In this document: one piece after another, positions 39,082 to 51,057 of the stretch | How positions within the stretch are numbered: position 1 is the stretch's first letter | Layout: each line of letters opens with the position of its first letter | Source: Pseudomonadota bacterium | GTDB lineage: Bacteria > Pseudomonadota > Gammaproteobacteria > Burkholderiales > Burkholderiaceae_C | Assembly (NCBI GenBank): GCA_021830925.1 | Contig: JAKBNS010000138.1 | Location: 1-64,000, forward strand | Length of the DNA: 64,000 bases | Direction of reading: 5' to 3' | The notes under the pieces: model-generated | Database searches by the model: none | Told to the model about the DNA's origin: nothing | Seen by the model: only the letters and a program-made list of their open reading frames with translations | Position numbers and translations under genes: made by a program

Positions 39082-40062
39082 GTGACCTCCTCCGCCTCGA
39101 TTACGTCCATCCTCGCCCCCATCTCCCAGGACATGCTGCAGGTCGACGCGTCGATCCGGCGCGCCCTGGCGTCCGAGGTGCCGCTGATCAGCGCCATCGG
39201 CACCTATATCGTGGGCGCCGGCGGCAAGCGTCTGCGCCCGGCGCTGCTGCTGCTGGTGGCGCGCGCCCACGGCTACGCCGGCGAGCATCTGCATGACCTG
39301 GCCGCCGTGGTGGAAATGATCCACACGGCCACGTTGCTGCACGACGACGTGGTCGACGAATCCGAACTGCGCCGCGGCCGCCAGACCAGCAACGCGGCCT
39401 ACGGCAACGCGGCCAGCGTGCTGTCGGGGGATTTCCTGTACTCGCGCTCCTTCCAGATGATGGTGGCCGCGGGCGAGATGCGCATCCTGCGCATCCTGGC
39501 CGACGCGACCAACGTGATCGCCGAGGGCGAAGTGCTGCAGCTGATGAACATGCACGACCCGGACATCACCAGCGAGCAGTACATGCGGGTGATCCACGAC
39601 AAGACCGCCGCGCTGTTCGAGGCCGCCGCGCGCATCGGCGCGGTGCTCGCCGGCTGCGACGCCGCGGCGGAGGAGTCAGCGGCCGGCTACGGGCGCGCCA
39701 TCGGGCTGGCCTTCCAACTCATCGACGATGCGCTGGACTACAACGGCAACGCCGAGGAAATGGGCAAGAACGTCGGCGACGACCTGCGCGAGGGCAAGCC
39801 CACGCTGCCGCTGATCGTGGCCATGCAGCGCGCCCAGGGCGAGCAGCGCGAACTCATCCAGCGCGCGATCCGCGACGGCGATACCGACAGCCTGCCGCGC
39901 ATTCTCGAGGTGGTGAGCGCCTGCAACGCGCTGGAGGAGGTCTACGCGGTGGCGCGCGCCGAGCTGAACAAGGCGCGCGGCCTGGCGCAGGCGATGCCGG
40001 CCGGCGAGTACCGCGACTCCCTGCTGGCGCTGTGCGACTACAGCCTGCAGCGCAACGCCTGA
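39082..40062 (+). CDS. ispB: Octaprenyl diphosphate synthase
   Basis: GGKRLRPALLLL, LLHDDVVDESELRRGR, FQLIDDALDYNG; start approximate. Confidence 0.93.
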   Translation: MTSSASITSILAPISQDMLQVDASIRRALASEVPLISAIGTYIVGAGGKRLRPALLLLVARAHGYAGEHLHDLAAVVEMIHTATLLHDDVVDESELRRGRQTSNAAYGNAASVLSGDFLYSRSFQMMVAAGEMRILRILADATNVIAEGEVLQLMNMHDPDITSEQYMRVIHDKTAALFEAAARIGAVLAGCDAAAEESAAGYGRAIGLAFQLIDDALDYNGNAEEMGKNVGDDLREGKPTLPLIVAMQRAQGEQRELIQRAIRDGDTDSLPRILEVVSACNALEEVYAVARAELNKARGLAQAMPAGEYRDSLLALCDYSLQRNA

Positions 40063-40176
40063 GCGCACCGCCGCGCCTTGCCACTCATTCACGCAGTCTG
40101 CTAGACTGCAGGGCTTTCGTGCGCTGGCCGCGGCCGGTGGGCGGAAACCATGCGGAATCGATGAAGCATGGCATTT

Positions 40177-40253
40177 CGGGGTGTAGCTTAGCCTGGTAGA
40201 GCGCTACGTTCGGGACGTAGAGGCCGGAGGTTCGAATCCTCTCACCCCGACCA
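40177..40253 (+). tRNA. tRNA-Pro (anticodon CGG)
   Basis: 77-nt cloverleaf; CGGGGTG/CACCCCG acceptor stem, ctacg-ttCGGga-cgtag anticodon arm, ggttcgaatcc T-arm, encoded CCA. Confidence 0.95.
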
Positions 40254-40280
40254 GATTCTCTTGAGAAATCAAGAACATGC

Positions 40281-40311
40281 AACGGCCGCAGATTCTGCGG
40301 CCGTTGTCGTT
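40281..40311 (+). terminator. Rho-independent terminator downstream of tRNA-Pro
   Basis: aacggccgca-gattc-tgcggccgtt followed by gtcgtttt. Confidence 0.7.
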
Positions 40312-40425
40312 TTCGGGGCGCTGTGCCAAATCTGTGCCACATCGGCCAGGTTGGTGCGGCGCGCAGCGCCTCGGAATAGGCGCCGTGGCTACAGGAGTCT
40401 CCACAACCCACCTGGAGATTTCCTC

Positions 40426-40716
40426 ATGGCAGAACTCACCAACCGCAACCGTTTCCACGTCACGGTGCGCAAGCGCGACGACCTGGCGCGCCACTTGCCC
40501 TTCACGCAGATGTCGGCGGCCCGGGCCTACATCGAGGACTTGCGCTCGCAGGGCTTCAAGCCCAAGGGCGACCAACTCGACGAGCATTGGCTCGTGCGCA
40601 TCCGCGAGCGTGGCCACAAGCCCCTGCAGGCTACCTTTTCTTCCCTGGCCGCAGCCGAAGACTTCATCGGGCAGGTCACGGTCGAGCGCAAGCGCAGGGG
40701 CATTGCTTGCCATTGA
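40426..40716 (+). pseudogene. 96-aa ORF resembling the N-terminal arm domain of a tyrosine recombinase, probably truncated
   Basis: HWLVRIRERGHKPLQATFSSLAAAEDFIGQVTVERKRRG resembles integrase N-termini; next to tRNA; no catalytic domain follows. Confidence 0.4.
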
Positions 40717-40924
40717 GCATGCGCGGACGCAGGGGGTTCCCTTCCTGGGAACATGCCGAGTCCGTCAAGGCTTGCAAAACGCATCAAAGATGGCCTCAAT
40801 AACCTGCGCGAGTTCATCTTCGTCCAGGTCGCTGGCATCCGTATCGAGGTGAAATGACCGAGCAAATCAGCAGCCAGCAGTCCTGACCTTCCCGACCGTA
40901 TCATTTTCCGGGACACAAGCCCGC

Positions 40925-41635
40925 ATGGAACCCTCCGTGAACCCTGACAACACGCCCCTGCAAGGAATTTCCTCGATGGCCACGCGGGCGCTGCTGGCCC
41001 AGCTGGCCGACGGCAGCCGCCGTGATCGCGGCATCGACGTGCACTTCGAATCCGTCGGCGGCGTCGATGCCGCGCGCCGCGTGGCCCAGGGCGAAGCCTT
41101 CGACGTCGTGGTGCTGGCGGCCAATGCGATCGACAAGCTCATCGCCTCTGGACACGCGCTGGCCGACAGCCGCGTCGACCTGGTGGTGTCGAAGACCGTG
41201 GTGGCGGTGCCCGAAGGGGCTCCGGCCGTCGACGTGGGCACCGAGCAGGCGCTGCGCCAGGCGGTGCTGGCAGCCTCGGCCATCGGCCATTCGACGGGAC
41301 CCAGCGGAACCGCCGTGCTCGATCTGCTGCAACGCTGGGGCGTGCTCGAGGCAGTGCGCGACAAGCTGGTGCAGGCGCCGGCCGGAGTTCCGGTGGGGCG
41401 CCTGCTGGCCGAGGGCAAGGCGACGCTGGGTTTTCAGCAGACCAGCGAGCTGGTCGGCCTGGCGGGCGTGCGCGTGCTGGGCGAACTGCCGGCCGGCTGC
41501 GAGATCATCACCCGATTCACGGCCGCGGTGTGCGCCGCGTCGACGCGGCGAGACGCGGCCCGGGCGTTGATCGCCTACATGGCCTCGCCCGAGACGGCGC
41601 AGGCCAAGCGCGAGCAGGGGCTCGAGCCGGCCTGA
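40925..41635 (+). CDS. ModA-like substrate-binding-domain protein without a signal peptide
   Basis: ISSMATRALLAQL...FESVGGVDAARRVAQGEAFDVVVLAANAIDKL...STGPSGTAVLDLLQRWG. Confidence 0.8.
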   Translation: MEPSVNPDNTPLQGISSMATRALLAQLADGSRRDRGIDVHFESVGGVDAARRVAQGEAFDVVVLAANAIDKLIASGHALADSRVDLVVSKTVVAVPEGAPAVDVGTEQALRQAVLAASAIGHSTGPSGTAVLDLLQRWGVLEAVRDKLVQAPAGVPVGRLLAEGKATLGFQQTSELVGLAGVRVLGELPAGCEIITRFTAAVCAASTRRDAARALIAYMASPETAQAKREQGLEPA

Positions 41636-41656
41636 AGCCGCGGCCGCGCGCTTCGA

Positions 41657-44221
41657 TCAGGCGCGCTCGCGCCGGCCCGAGGCCGAGCCCTCCCACGCGA
41701 GCCAGCGGCCCGGGCCCGCGCGGTACCAGGCCGCGCCGTGTCGGTCGACACGCATCAGGTGCAGCCATCCGTTGTCCGCCAGCTGGCGCAGCACGGCGTG
41801 ACGCTGCAGCACGGCTTCGATCGATGCCTCGGGTGCCTCGATCAGCGCGCTCAGGCGCAGGGCTTCGTGGATCCAGCGCTCGCCGTCGTGCAAGGACTGG
41901 CGCGCCAGCCCGATACGCAGGTCTCCACCGTTGCCCTCGAACACCCCGAGGTTCGCGCCCACCACGTTGTGCAGCAGCTTGTTGCCGCTGCCCAGGCGCT
42001 CGGGGTCGCAGGTGGACGCGTGGTATTGCCAGTTGATCCAGTGGGCCACCAGCAGCGGGGCGGTCATCAGGGCCTCGAGCAGGCTGCCGTCGGGGTCGTC
42101 GGCCTGCTCGTAGTCGTGCAGGAAGCAACGTCCCTCGAGCACCACGCCGCGCGAACGCGCGCGCGGCGCCAGGATCAGGGCCGCGTTGCCCGCCAGTCCC
42201 CATTCGGGCCGGGTCTGCGCACCGTCGTTGGCGCGTCGGCGCAGGGCGCGCAGCAGCTCGTCATGCGGCAGGCGGGCATCCAGGCCGAGCCTGGGCGCGC
42301 GTTCCCGGCGCACCTGGTCGCAGGCGTGGTCGAACGCCGTGCGCAGTTGGTCCCAGCCCGCACGGGCGTGCGCGGGCAGCAGGTCGAGGTCGAAGCCCTC
42401 GACCTCGTCGGTGGTCGTGTTGTGCAGAGCTGCCGCGAACACGGTGCGTGCCGGGATGTCGATGCCGCGATCGAGCAGTCCGGCGCGCACCTCGGCTTCG
42501 TTGAGAAGCTGGGCCAGCGCCCGCGCGTTGGCCTCGCCGCTGTTGCCGCAGCAGGCTCCGCAGTCCAGCGCCGCGGCGTGCGCGTTGTTGCTGGTCTGGC
42601 TGGCGTGAGCCACCAGCAGCACCAACGGCGCGAAATCGCGCCGCAGTCCCATGGCGCCGAGCACGCGCGCGGCCAGATCGATCCTGGCCGTCGGGTCCAG
42701 GCCGAGCAGGCGCGGACGGCACACCGCGCGGTAGCGTGGGGTGATTCCCGCCAGGTCGTCGTTGTCGCGCGTGCCGGTACGCGGCGCGAGCCAGCGGCTC
42801 AGCCCGGCGAGGTAGCTGAAGCCGGCGGCCTCCACGTAGGAAAAGGCCGCACCCGGCCAGCGGCCGGCGCCGTCGCGCTGGCGCGCCGCCGCCAGGCTGC
42901 GGCGGCGCGCCGCGCGCACGCGGCGGTCCAGCCCGGCGGCGGTCACCGCTTCGCTGTCGGGTGCGGGGACGACGAGATCGGACAGCTCCACGCTCGGCGC
43001 CAGCAGGCCCGGAAGCTGAGGGCGCCGCGCCTCGGTCGCCAGCGGCGTATAGGCCGCCGGCAGCCCGAAGAAACCCGCGAAGCCGTGGGTGCTCACGGCG
43101 GGCCACACGGACTCCAGGGCCCGGCGCAGCGGTTCGCTGCGCACGTCGATGCAGAACACCGCCTGCACCTCGGCGGGTGCCGCGGGCGCGGTCGCGGCGC
43201 CCGGAAGGCGCGCCAGCAGATCGCGCTGGTAGCCGATGTCGAGCGCCAGTTGCCAGACCTCGTCGGGCAGTAGCTCCCGGCTCGCCTGCTCCAGTGCGGC
43301 ACCGGCCGAGCTCCACGCCGTCTGCACTTCGGCGAAGGCCCTGCACGCGGAGGCTTCGGCCGAGCATTCGAGCAGAAGTACGCCCCAGGCCAGGCGGATG
43401 GCCAGCAGCTCGCGCAGGTGCGGGTCCGACCGGCCTTCCAGACGCGCCTGCCATCCCAGGTAGGCGCACCAGGAGGCCCAGCCCTGCAGGCTCAACAGCA
43501 CCGCTTCCAGATAGTCGGCCCAGACCGTCTCGGGCAGGCCCAGGCGTCGGAGTGCCCAGGCCTCGGCATCCGCGCGCGTCGGGGGCAGCGCGTGCAGGCC
43601 GCGTGGCAGGCCGGGCAGGCCCATCAGCACCGAGATGCCGTGATCGTGATCGATGGTGTCGCGCCAGAAGGCGTACAGCCCCTGCCCGCGCTCGGGCTGC
43701 CAGTCGGCCTGGCTGCGGTCGAAGTAGGCGGCGCAGGTCTGGCTGATCTGGTGGGTGACCGCATCGCGCCACGGCAGCCTGGCATGGCGCTGCGGCTGGT
43801 CGTCCAGCAGGTCGATCAGCAGTGGGAGCCGCGGCAGCTTCGGGGGCGAGTGCAGGGCCGCGACGCAGCGTTCGGGATTCCAGCCGGCCGCGGCTGCCTG
43901 CGGCAGCCGCTCCAGTGCCGCGCGCAGGTCCTGAGCGCGGATACGCCCACTCTCCCAGTCGCGGCACAGGCTTTCGCGAGCCGGGAACACGCGAATGCCC
44001 GCCAGCAGCGCCATGCGCGCGGCGACCTCGCGCAGCGGGCGCTCGATGCGCTGCCAGTGGGGGTTGACGGCGATGGAGCGATCCAGCGGCCAGGCGGGGG
44101 CGATCGCACCGCAGGCGCGGTCGCAGGCGGCGTCGATGCCGGCTCGTGCGCCCGCCTGCGCGGCGGGGGCCTGGGGGGCAGGGTGCGTTGCGTGCATGAA
44201 CAAGGGCTCGCGGGGTTTCAC
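41657..44221 (-). CDS. dabA: Inorganic carbon transporter subunit DabA (DUF2309)
   Basis: VFCIDVRSEPLRRALE, HGFAGFFGLP, VAHASQTSNNAHAAALDCGACCGNSGEANAR; start 44221 (GTG) or 44197 (ATG). Confidence 0.92.
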   Translation of the reverse strand: MKPREPLFMHATHPAPQAPAAQAGARAGIDAACDRACGAIAPAWPLDRSIAVNPHWQRIERPLREVAARMALLAGIRVFPARESLCRDWESGRIRAQDLRAALERLPQAAAAGWNPERCVAALHSPPKLPRLPLLIDLLDDQPQRHARLPWRDAVTHQISQTCAAYFDRSQADWQPERGQGLYAFWRDTIDHDHGISVLMGLPGLPRGLHALPPTRADAEAWALRRLGLPETVWADYLEAVLLSLQGWASWCAYLGWQARLEGRSDPHLRELLAIRLAWGVLLLECSAEASACRAFAEVQTAWSSAGAALEQASRELLPDEVWQLALDIGYQRDLLARLPGAATAPAAPAEVQAVFCIDVRSEPLRRALESVWPAVSTHGFAGFFGLPAAYTPLATEARRPQLPGLLAPSVELSDLVVPAPDSEAVTAAGLDRRVRAARRRSLAAARQRDGAGRWPGAAFSYVEAAGFSYLAGLSRWLAPRTGTRDNDDLAGITPRYRAVCRPRLLGLDPTARIDLAARVLGAMGLRRDFAPLVLLVAHASQTSNNAHAAALDCGACCGNSGEANARALAQLLNEAEVRAGLLDRGIDIPARTVFAAALHNTTTDEVEGFDLDLLPAHARAGWDQLRTAFDHACDQVRRERAPRLGLDARLPHDELLRALRRRANDGAQTRPEWGLAGNAALILAPRARSRGVVLEGRCFLHDYEQADDPDGSLLEALMTAPLLVAHWINWQYHASTCDPERLGSGNKLLHNVVGANLGVFEGNGGDLRIGLARQSLHDGERWIHEALRLSALIEAPEASIEAVLQRHAVLRQLADNGWLHLMRVDRHGAAWYRAGPGRWLAWEGSASGRRERA

Positions 44222-45828
44222 GGCGTGCTCCAGTTGGCGACGAGGCATTGGTTCGTCGAGTCGGCCCGATGCGGCCCGCCCCAGCGCGCGGGCCACAGGC
44301 GAAGCGCCGCGCGGGTGTAGATCTCGTCCACGTAGAACCCGGCGTAGCTCCAGCGGCGCACGGTCTCCAGGTGCCGCGGGGCGAGTTGCAGCGCGGCCAG
44401 CATCAGGTAGAGCCCTGCCATGCCGAGCCATGCGACGGGCCCGGCCGCCTGCCAGGGCACATCGCGCGTGCCCAGCGGCAGAAGATGCGCGACGGTGGCG
44501 GCGGCGACCAGCGCGGCGACCAGTGCGATGCCGTTCGCCGCGCGCCAGGCCGCCACGCCGGCTTCACCGGGACGCCATGCGGGCCACCACAGCAGCGGGG
44601 CCCAGGCCGCCGCCAGCACGCCGCTCCACCACCAGGGCCATGGCGCGCCGCCGGCGAGGCGGTCGAGCGCCAGCAGCACGCCGGCCGCCAGCCAGGGAGC
44701 GGCCAGCACGCTGGCGGCCGAGTTGGCACGAAGGTCGCGCAGCGCGCGCAGCCTGGCGTCGCGCACCACGCCCGAGGCCGACAGGAAAGCATGCGCCTTG
44801 TACAGGGAGTGCCCCAGCAGGTGCAGCGCCGCCAGCTCGTACAGGCCGAGGCCGCACTCGAGCATCATGAACCCCATCTGGGCCACCGTCGACCAGGCCA
44901 GGCGCACCTTGATGCTTACCCGCGTCAGGCTGACCATGCCGGCCAGCAAGGCGCTGGCCAGCCCGCCCGCCACCAGCAAGGCGCGCGCGCCCTCGGCCGC
45001 GCCCAGCAGCGGCGCGAAGCGGATGAGCACGAATCCACCCAGGTTCACCACGCCGGCATGCAGCAGCGCGGACACCGGCGTCGGCGCCTCCATCACCTGG
45101 ATCAGCCAGCCGTGCACCGGCAACAGCGCCGTGCGCACCATCACCGCCAGCACCAGCAGCAGGGCGGCGAGCCGCAGGGCGGGCGCGGTGTCACCGGCCT
45201 GTACCTGTCGGAACAGCGCGCTCAGCGAACCGCTGCCCACATGGTGCCAGGCCAGTGCCGCGGCGGCCAGCAGCAAAAGGTCGGCCAGGCGGTCGGCGAT
45301 GCGCTTCTTGTGCGCCGCCAGGCGTGCGAAGGGCCGCTCGGGGTAGAAGCACAGCAGGCGATGCAGCGCGGCTCCGATCAAGTACCAGGCCACGATCAGC
45401 ACCAGCCAATGGTCGGCCAGCAGCAGCAGCTGCACGCCCGCCAGCACGGCGGCCAGCGCGGCCGCGTAGCGCCGTTGCCGAGGCTCGCCCTGCAGGTAGC
45501 GCGAGGAAAAGGCACCGATCACGGTGCCGAGGAACTGCACCAGCAGCGCCATCCACGCGCCGAGACGGCTCAGGGCCAGTCCGGGTGCAAGCGGCCACGC
45601 GGGCCCGCCCTGCCGCGCGTGGACGCCGCCCAGGCAGGCGGCGAGCACCACGACCGCGAAGCCCAGGCCGGCGGCGCAACAGGCGATCCATCGACGCCAC
45701 AGCGCCGCGTCGTCGGCGCGGGGCAGCGCGGCGCAGGCGGCCGCTGCCGCGGCCATCAGGCATGCCGGGGCCAGTGCCGCGGCGCGCAACATGTCGGGAG
45801 CAAGGGGTACGAGAGAGTGCAGGTTCAT
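44218..45828 (-). CDS. dabB: DabB / NuoL-like proton-conducting membrane subunit
   Basis: MrpA/NuoL-like: LLPVHGWLIQVMEAPTPVSALLHAGVVNLGGFVLIRFAPLL; overlaps dabA. Confidence 0.9.
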   Translation of the reverse strand: MNLHSLVPLAPDMLRAAALAPACLMAAAAAACAALPRADDAALWRRWIACCAAGLGFAVVVLAACLGGVHARQGGPAWPLAPGLALSRLGAWMALLVQFLGTVIGAFSSRYLQGEPRQRRYAAALAAVLAGVQLLLLADHWLVLIVAWYLIGAALHRLLCFYPERPFARLAAHKKRIADRLADLLLLAAAALAWHHVGSGSLSALFRQVQAGDTAPALRLAALLLVLAVMVRTALLPVHGWLIQVMEAPTPVSALLHAGVVNLGGFVLIRFAPLLGAAEGARALLVAGGLASALLAGMVSLTRVSIKVRLAWSTVAQMGFMMLECGLGLYELAALHLLGHSLYKAHAFLSASGVVRDARLRALRDLRANSAASVLAAPWLAAGVLLALDRLAGGAPWPWWWSGVLAAAWAPLLWWPAWRPGEAGVAAWRAANGIALVAALVAAATVAHLLPLGTRDVPWQAAGPVAWLGMAGLYLMLAALQLAPRHLETVRRWSYAGFYVDEIYTRAALRLWPARWGGPHRADSTNQCLVANWSTP

Positions 45829-45903
45829 GGGAGGATATGTTGCTTGGCGCATTGCGTTCTGTAAAATTCATTGTCAGGAACGAAATGTTCACGAAAACAG
45901 AAC

Positions 45904-46824
45904 ATGGACCTCGACCGCCTGAACTTCCATCACCTGCTGTACTTCTGGCGCGTGGCCCGCATCGGGCATCTCACGCGCGCCGCCCGGGAACTGCACGTCG
46001 CGCAGTCGGCGCTGTCCACGCAGATCCGCCAGCTGGAGGATCGCCTGGGCGAGCCGCTGTTCGAGCGCGAGGGCCGGCGCCTCGTGCTCACCGAGGCCGG
46101 CCAGATCGTGCTGTCCTACGCGGAGAACATCTTCGGCCTTGGCCAGGAGATGCTCGGCCGCCTGGGCGGCCGTGCCGAGGGCATGCTGCGCCTGCGCGTG
46201 GGCAGCGTGGCCACGCTGTCGCGCAATTACCAGGAGAACTGGATCCGCCCCCTGCTCGGTGATCCGACGGTGGCCTTGACCCTGGAGTCGGGCATGCTGG
46301 CGGACCTGCTGGAGCGCCTGCTGCAGCACCGCCTGGACGTGGTGTTGTCCAACGAGGCCGTGCCGCCGGACACGGATCGCCCCTTCCATTGCCGCTTCCT
46401 GGGCAGCCAGGCGATCTCCCTGGTCGGCTCCGCCGGCGCCTGGACGCGCCGTCGCCTGCGCATGCCCGAGGACCTGCATGGCCGGGACCTGGCGGTGCCG
46501 GGCCCGCGCCATGCGCTGCGCGGTCAGTTCGATGCCCTGTGCATCGCCGCCGACGTCCGGCCGCGGCTGCGCGCCGAGGTCGACGACATGGCCATGCTGC
46601 GCCTGATCGCCCGCGACAGCGGCTGGCTCACGGTGCTGCCCGAGGTGGTGGTGCAGGACGAACTGCGCACCGGAGTCCTGGTGAAGGTGGGACGCTCGGA
46701 GCAGTTGCAGGAACACTTCTACGCCATCACCACCACCCACCGCCACCGCGTGGAGCGCCTGGAACATCTGCTCGAAGGCTCCCGGCGGGCCCTGCGTCCG
46801 ATGCGCCCGGCAGGCGCCGTGTGA
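45904..46824 (+). CDS. LysR-family regulator, NhaR-like
   Basis: MDLDRLNFHHLLYFWRVARIGHLTRAARELHVAQSALSTQIRQLEDRLGEPLFEREGRRLVLTEAGQIVLSYAENIF. Confidence 0.9.
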   Translation: MDLDRLNFHHLLYFWRVARIGHLTRAARELHVAQSALSTQIRQLEDRLGEPLFEREGRRLVLTEAGQIVLSYAENIFGLGQEMLGRLGGRAEGMLRLRVGSVATLSRNYQENWIRPLLGDPTVALTLESGMLADLLERLLQHRLDVVLSNEAVPPDTDRPFHCRFLGSQAISLVGSAGAWTRRRLRMPEDLHGRDLAVPGPRHALRGQFDALCIAADVRPRLRAEVDDMAMLRLIARDSGWLTVLPEVVVQDELRTGVLVKVGRSEQLQEHFYAITTTHRHRVERLEHLLEGSRRALRPMRPAGAV

Positions 46825-46855
46825 TGCCATCCGTGCTCGCCATCCGGTAACTCCC

Positions 46856-49199
<2,344 letters not shown>

Positions 49200-49210
49200 C
49201 GCGGGGCAGG

Positions 49211-50062
49211 ATGGAACGCATCGAACACCACGCCTGTTTCGGCGGCCGGCAGGAAGTCTGGCGCCACGCGGCGAGCAGCCTGGGCTGCGACATGAATGTC
49301 GGCGTGTACCTGCCGCCGGCGGCGCTGCAGGGCCGGCGCTGCGGCGTGTTGTACTGGCTGTCGGGCCTGAGCTGCACCGAGCAGAACTTCATCACCAAGG
49401 CGGGGGCGCAGCAGCACGCCGCGCGCCACGGGCTGATCGTGGTGGCTCCCGACACGAGTCCGCGCGACCCCGACGCGCGCCTGGGCGTGGCCGACGATCC
49501 GGGTTACGACCTCGGACAGGGAGCCGGTTTCTACGTCGACGCCACCGAGGCGCCGTGGTCCCGGCACTACCGCATGCAGTCCTACGTGGCCGAGGAACTC
49601 CCGGCCTGGGTCGAGGCGCATTTCCCGGCCAGCGACGCGCGAGGCATCAGCGGGCACTCGATGGGCGGGCACGGCGCGCTGGTGACGGCGCTGCGCAATC
49701 CCGGGCGCTACCGCAGCGTTTCCGCCTTCGCTCCAATCGTCGGGCCGTCGCGGGTCCCCTGGGGGCACAAGGCCTTCACGGCCTACCTCGGCGCCCAGCC
49801 GGACCGCTGGCGCGCGTGGGATGCGGTCGAGCTGATCGCGCATGCCACGGAGCGTCTGCCGCTGCTGGTGGACCAGGGCGGCGACGATCCCTTCCTGGCC
49901 GAGCAGTTGCGCCCGCAACTGCTGCGCGAGGCCTGCGAGGCCTCCGGGCACGCGCTGGAACTCCGGGTGCGCCCCGGCTACGACCATAGCTACTACTTCA
50001 TCGCCAGTTTTCTGGGCGAGCACTTCGAACACCATGCGCGCCATCTCGGCGATGCGCGCTGA
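49211..50062 (+). CDS. fghA: S-formylglutathione hydrolase
   Basis: VLYWLSGLSCTEQNFITKAGAQ, GISGHSMGGHGALVTAL; directly downstream of frmA. Confidence 0.95.
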   Translation: MERIEHHACFGGRQEVWRHAASSLGCDMNVGVYLPPAALQGRRCGVLYWLSGLSCTEQNFITKAGAQQHAARHGLIVVAPDTSPRDPDARLGVADDPGYDLGQGAGFYVDATEAPWSRHYRMQSYVAEELPAWVEAHFPASDARGISGHSMGGHGALVTALRNPGRYRSVSAFAPIVGPSRVPWGHKAFTAYLGAQPDRWRAWDAVELIAHATERLPLLVDQGGDDPFLAEQLRPQLLREACEASGHALELRVRPGYDHSYYFIASFLGEHFEHHARHLGDAR

Positions 50063-50089
50063 GCCTGCGAACACCACGGAGATCCGTCA

Positions 50090-50971
50090 ATGACCCCTTC
50101 GGCACAACCCCTGCGCATCGGCTTCGTCGGCCTGGGCATCATGGGACGCAGCATGGCCGGGCACCTGCTGGCGGCCGGCCACGAGCTGCGCGTGTACAAC
50201 CGCTCGCGCGACAAGGCCGACGAACTCGTGGCACGCGGCGCCCGCTGGTGCGACAGCCCGGGCGAGGTGGCGGCCGGCTCGGAGGTGGTGATCACCATGG
50301 TGGGTTACCCCGCCGACGTGGAGCACATCTACCTGGGCGCCGGCGGCATCGTGGAGAGGGCGGCCGCGGGCACGCTGCTGGTGGACATGACCACCTCCAG
50401 CCCCTCGCTGGCGCGGCGCATCGCCCAGGCCGCCCGCGAGCGTGGCTGCGGCGCGCTGGACGCCCCGGTGTCGGGGGGCGACGTCGGCGCGCGCGAGGCG
50501 AAACTGTCCATCATGGTCGGCGGCGATGCGGCGGAATTCGAGCGCGCCAGACCCGTGCTGGCGTTGATGGGCACGAATATCGTGCTGCTGGGCGGCCCCG
50601 GCACCGGGCAGCACACCAAGATGTGCAACCAGATCGTCATTGCCTCGACCATCGTCGGGGTCACCGAGGGCCTGGTCTATGCGCAACGCGCCGGACTCGA
50701 CCCCGCCACCGTGCTGCAGGCCATCGGCGGCGGCGCGGCCTCGGGCTTCCAGCTCAACGTGCTGGGCCCGCGCATCATCGGCGGGGATTTCGCGCCGGGC
50801 TTTTTCATCGAGCACTTCCTCAAGGACCTGGGCATCGCGCTGGGCGAGGCCGAGCAGATGGGCCTGGACCTGCCGGGGCTGGCGCTGGCGCGCGGCCTGT
50901 ACCAGCGCATGGCGGAGAAGGGCCTGGGGCGCGACGGCACGCAGGCGCTGATCAAGCTCTACCAGGGCTGA
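50090..50971 (+). CDS. 2-hydroxy-3-oxopropionate reductase (GarR/GlxR-like, beta-hydroxyacid dehydrogenase)
   Basis: IGFVGLGIMGRSMAGHLLAAGHELRVYNR; DAPVSGGDVGAREAKLSIMVGGD. Confidence 0.9.
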   Translation: MTPSAQPLRIGFVGLGIMGRSMAGHLLAAGHELRVYNRSRDKADELVARGARWCDSPGEVAAGSEVVITMVGYPADVEHIYLGAGGIVERAAAGTLLVDMTTSSPSLARRIAQAARERGCGALDAPVSGGDVGAREAKLSIMVGGDAAEFERARPVLALMGTNIVLLGGPGTGQHTKMCNQIVIASTIVGVTEGLVYAQRAGLDPATVLQAIGGGAASGFQLNVLGPRIIGGDFAPGFFIEHFLKDLGIALGEAEQMGLDLPGLALARGLYQRMAEKGLGRDGTQALIKLYQG

Positions 50972-51057
50972 GGGTCTTCTGAAGGGCGCGGGAACTTCGG
51001 CGCCGAGAGGGTATCCAAGGGGCATGACCTTCACCGCGCGGCCTCGCCCGGCGCGCC

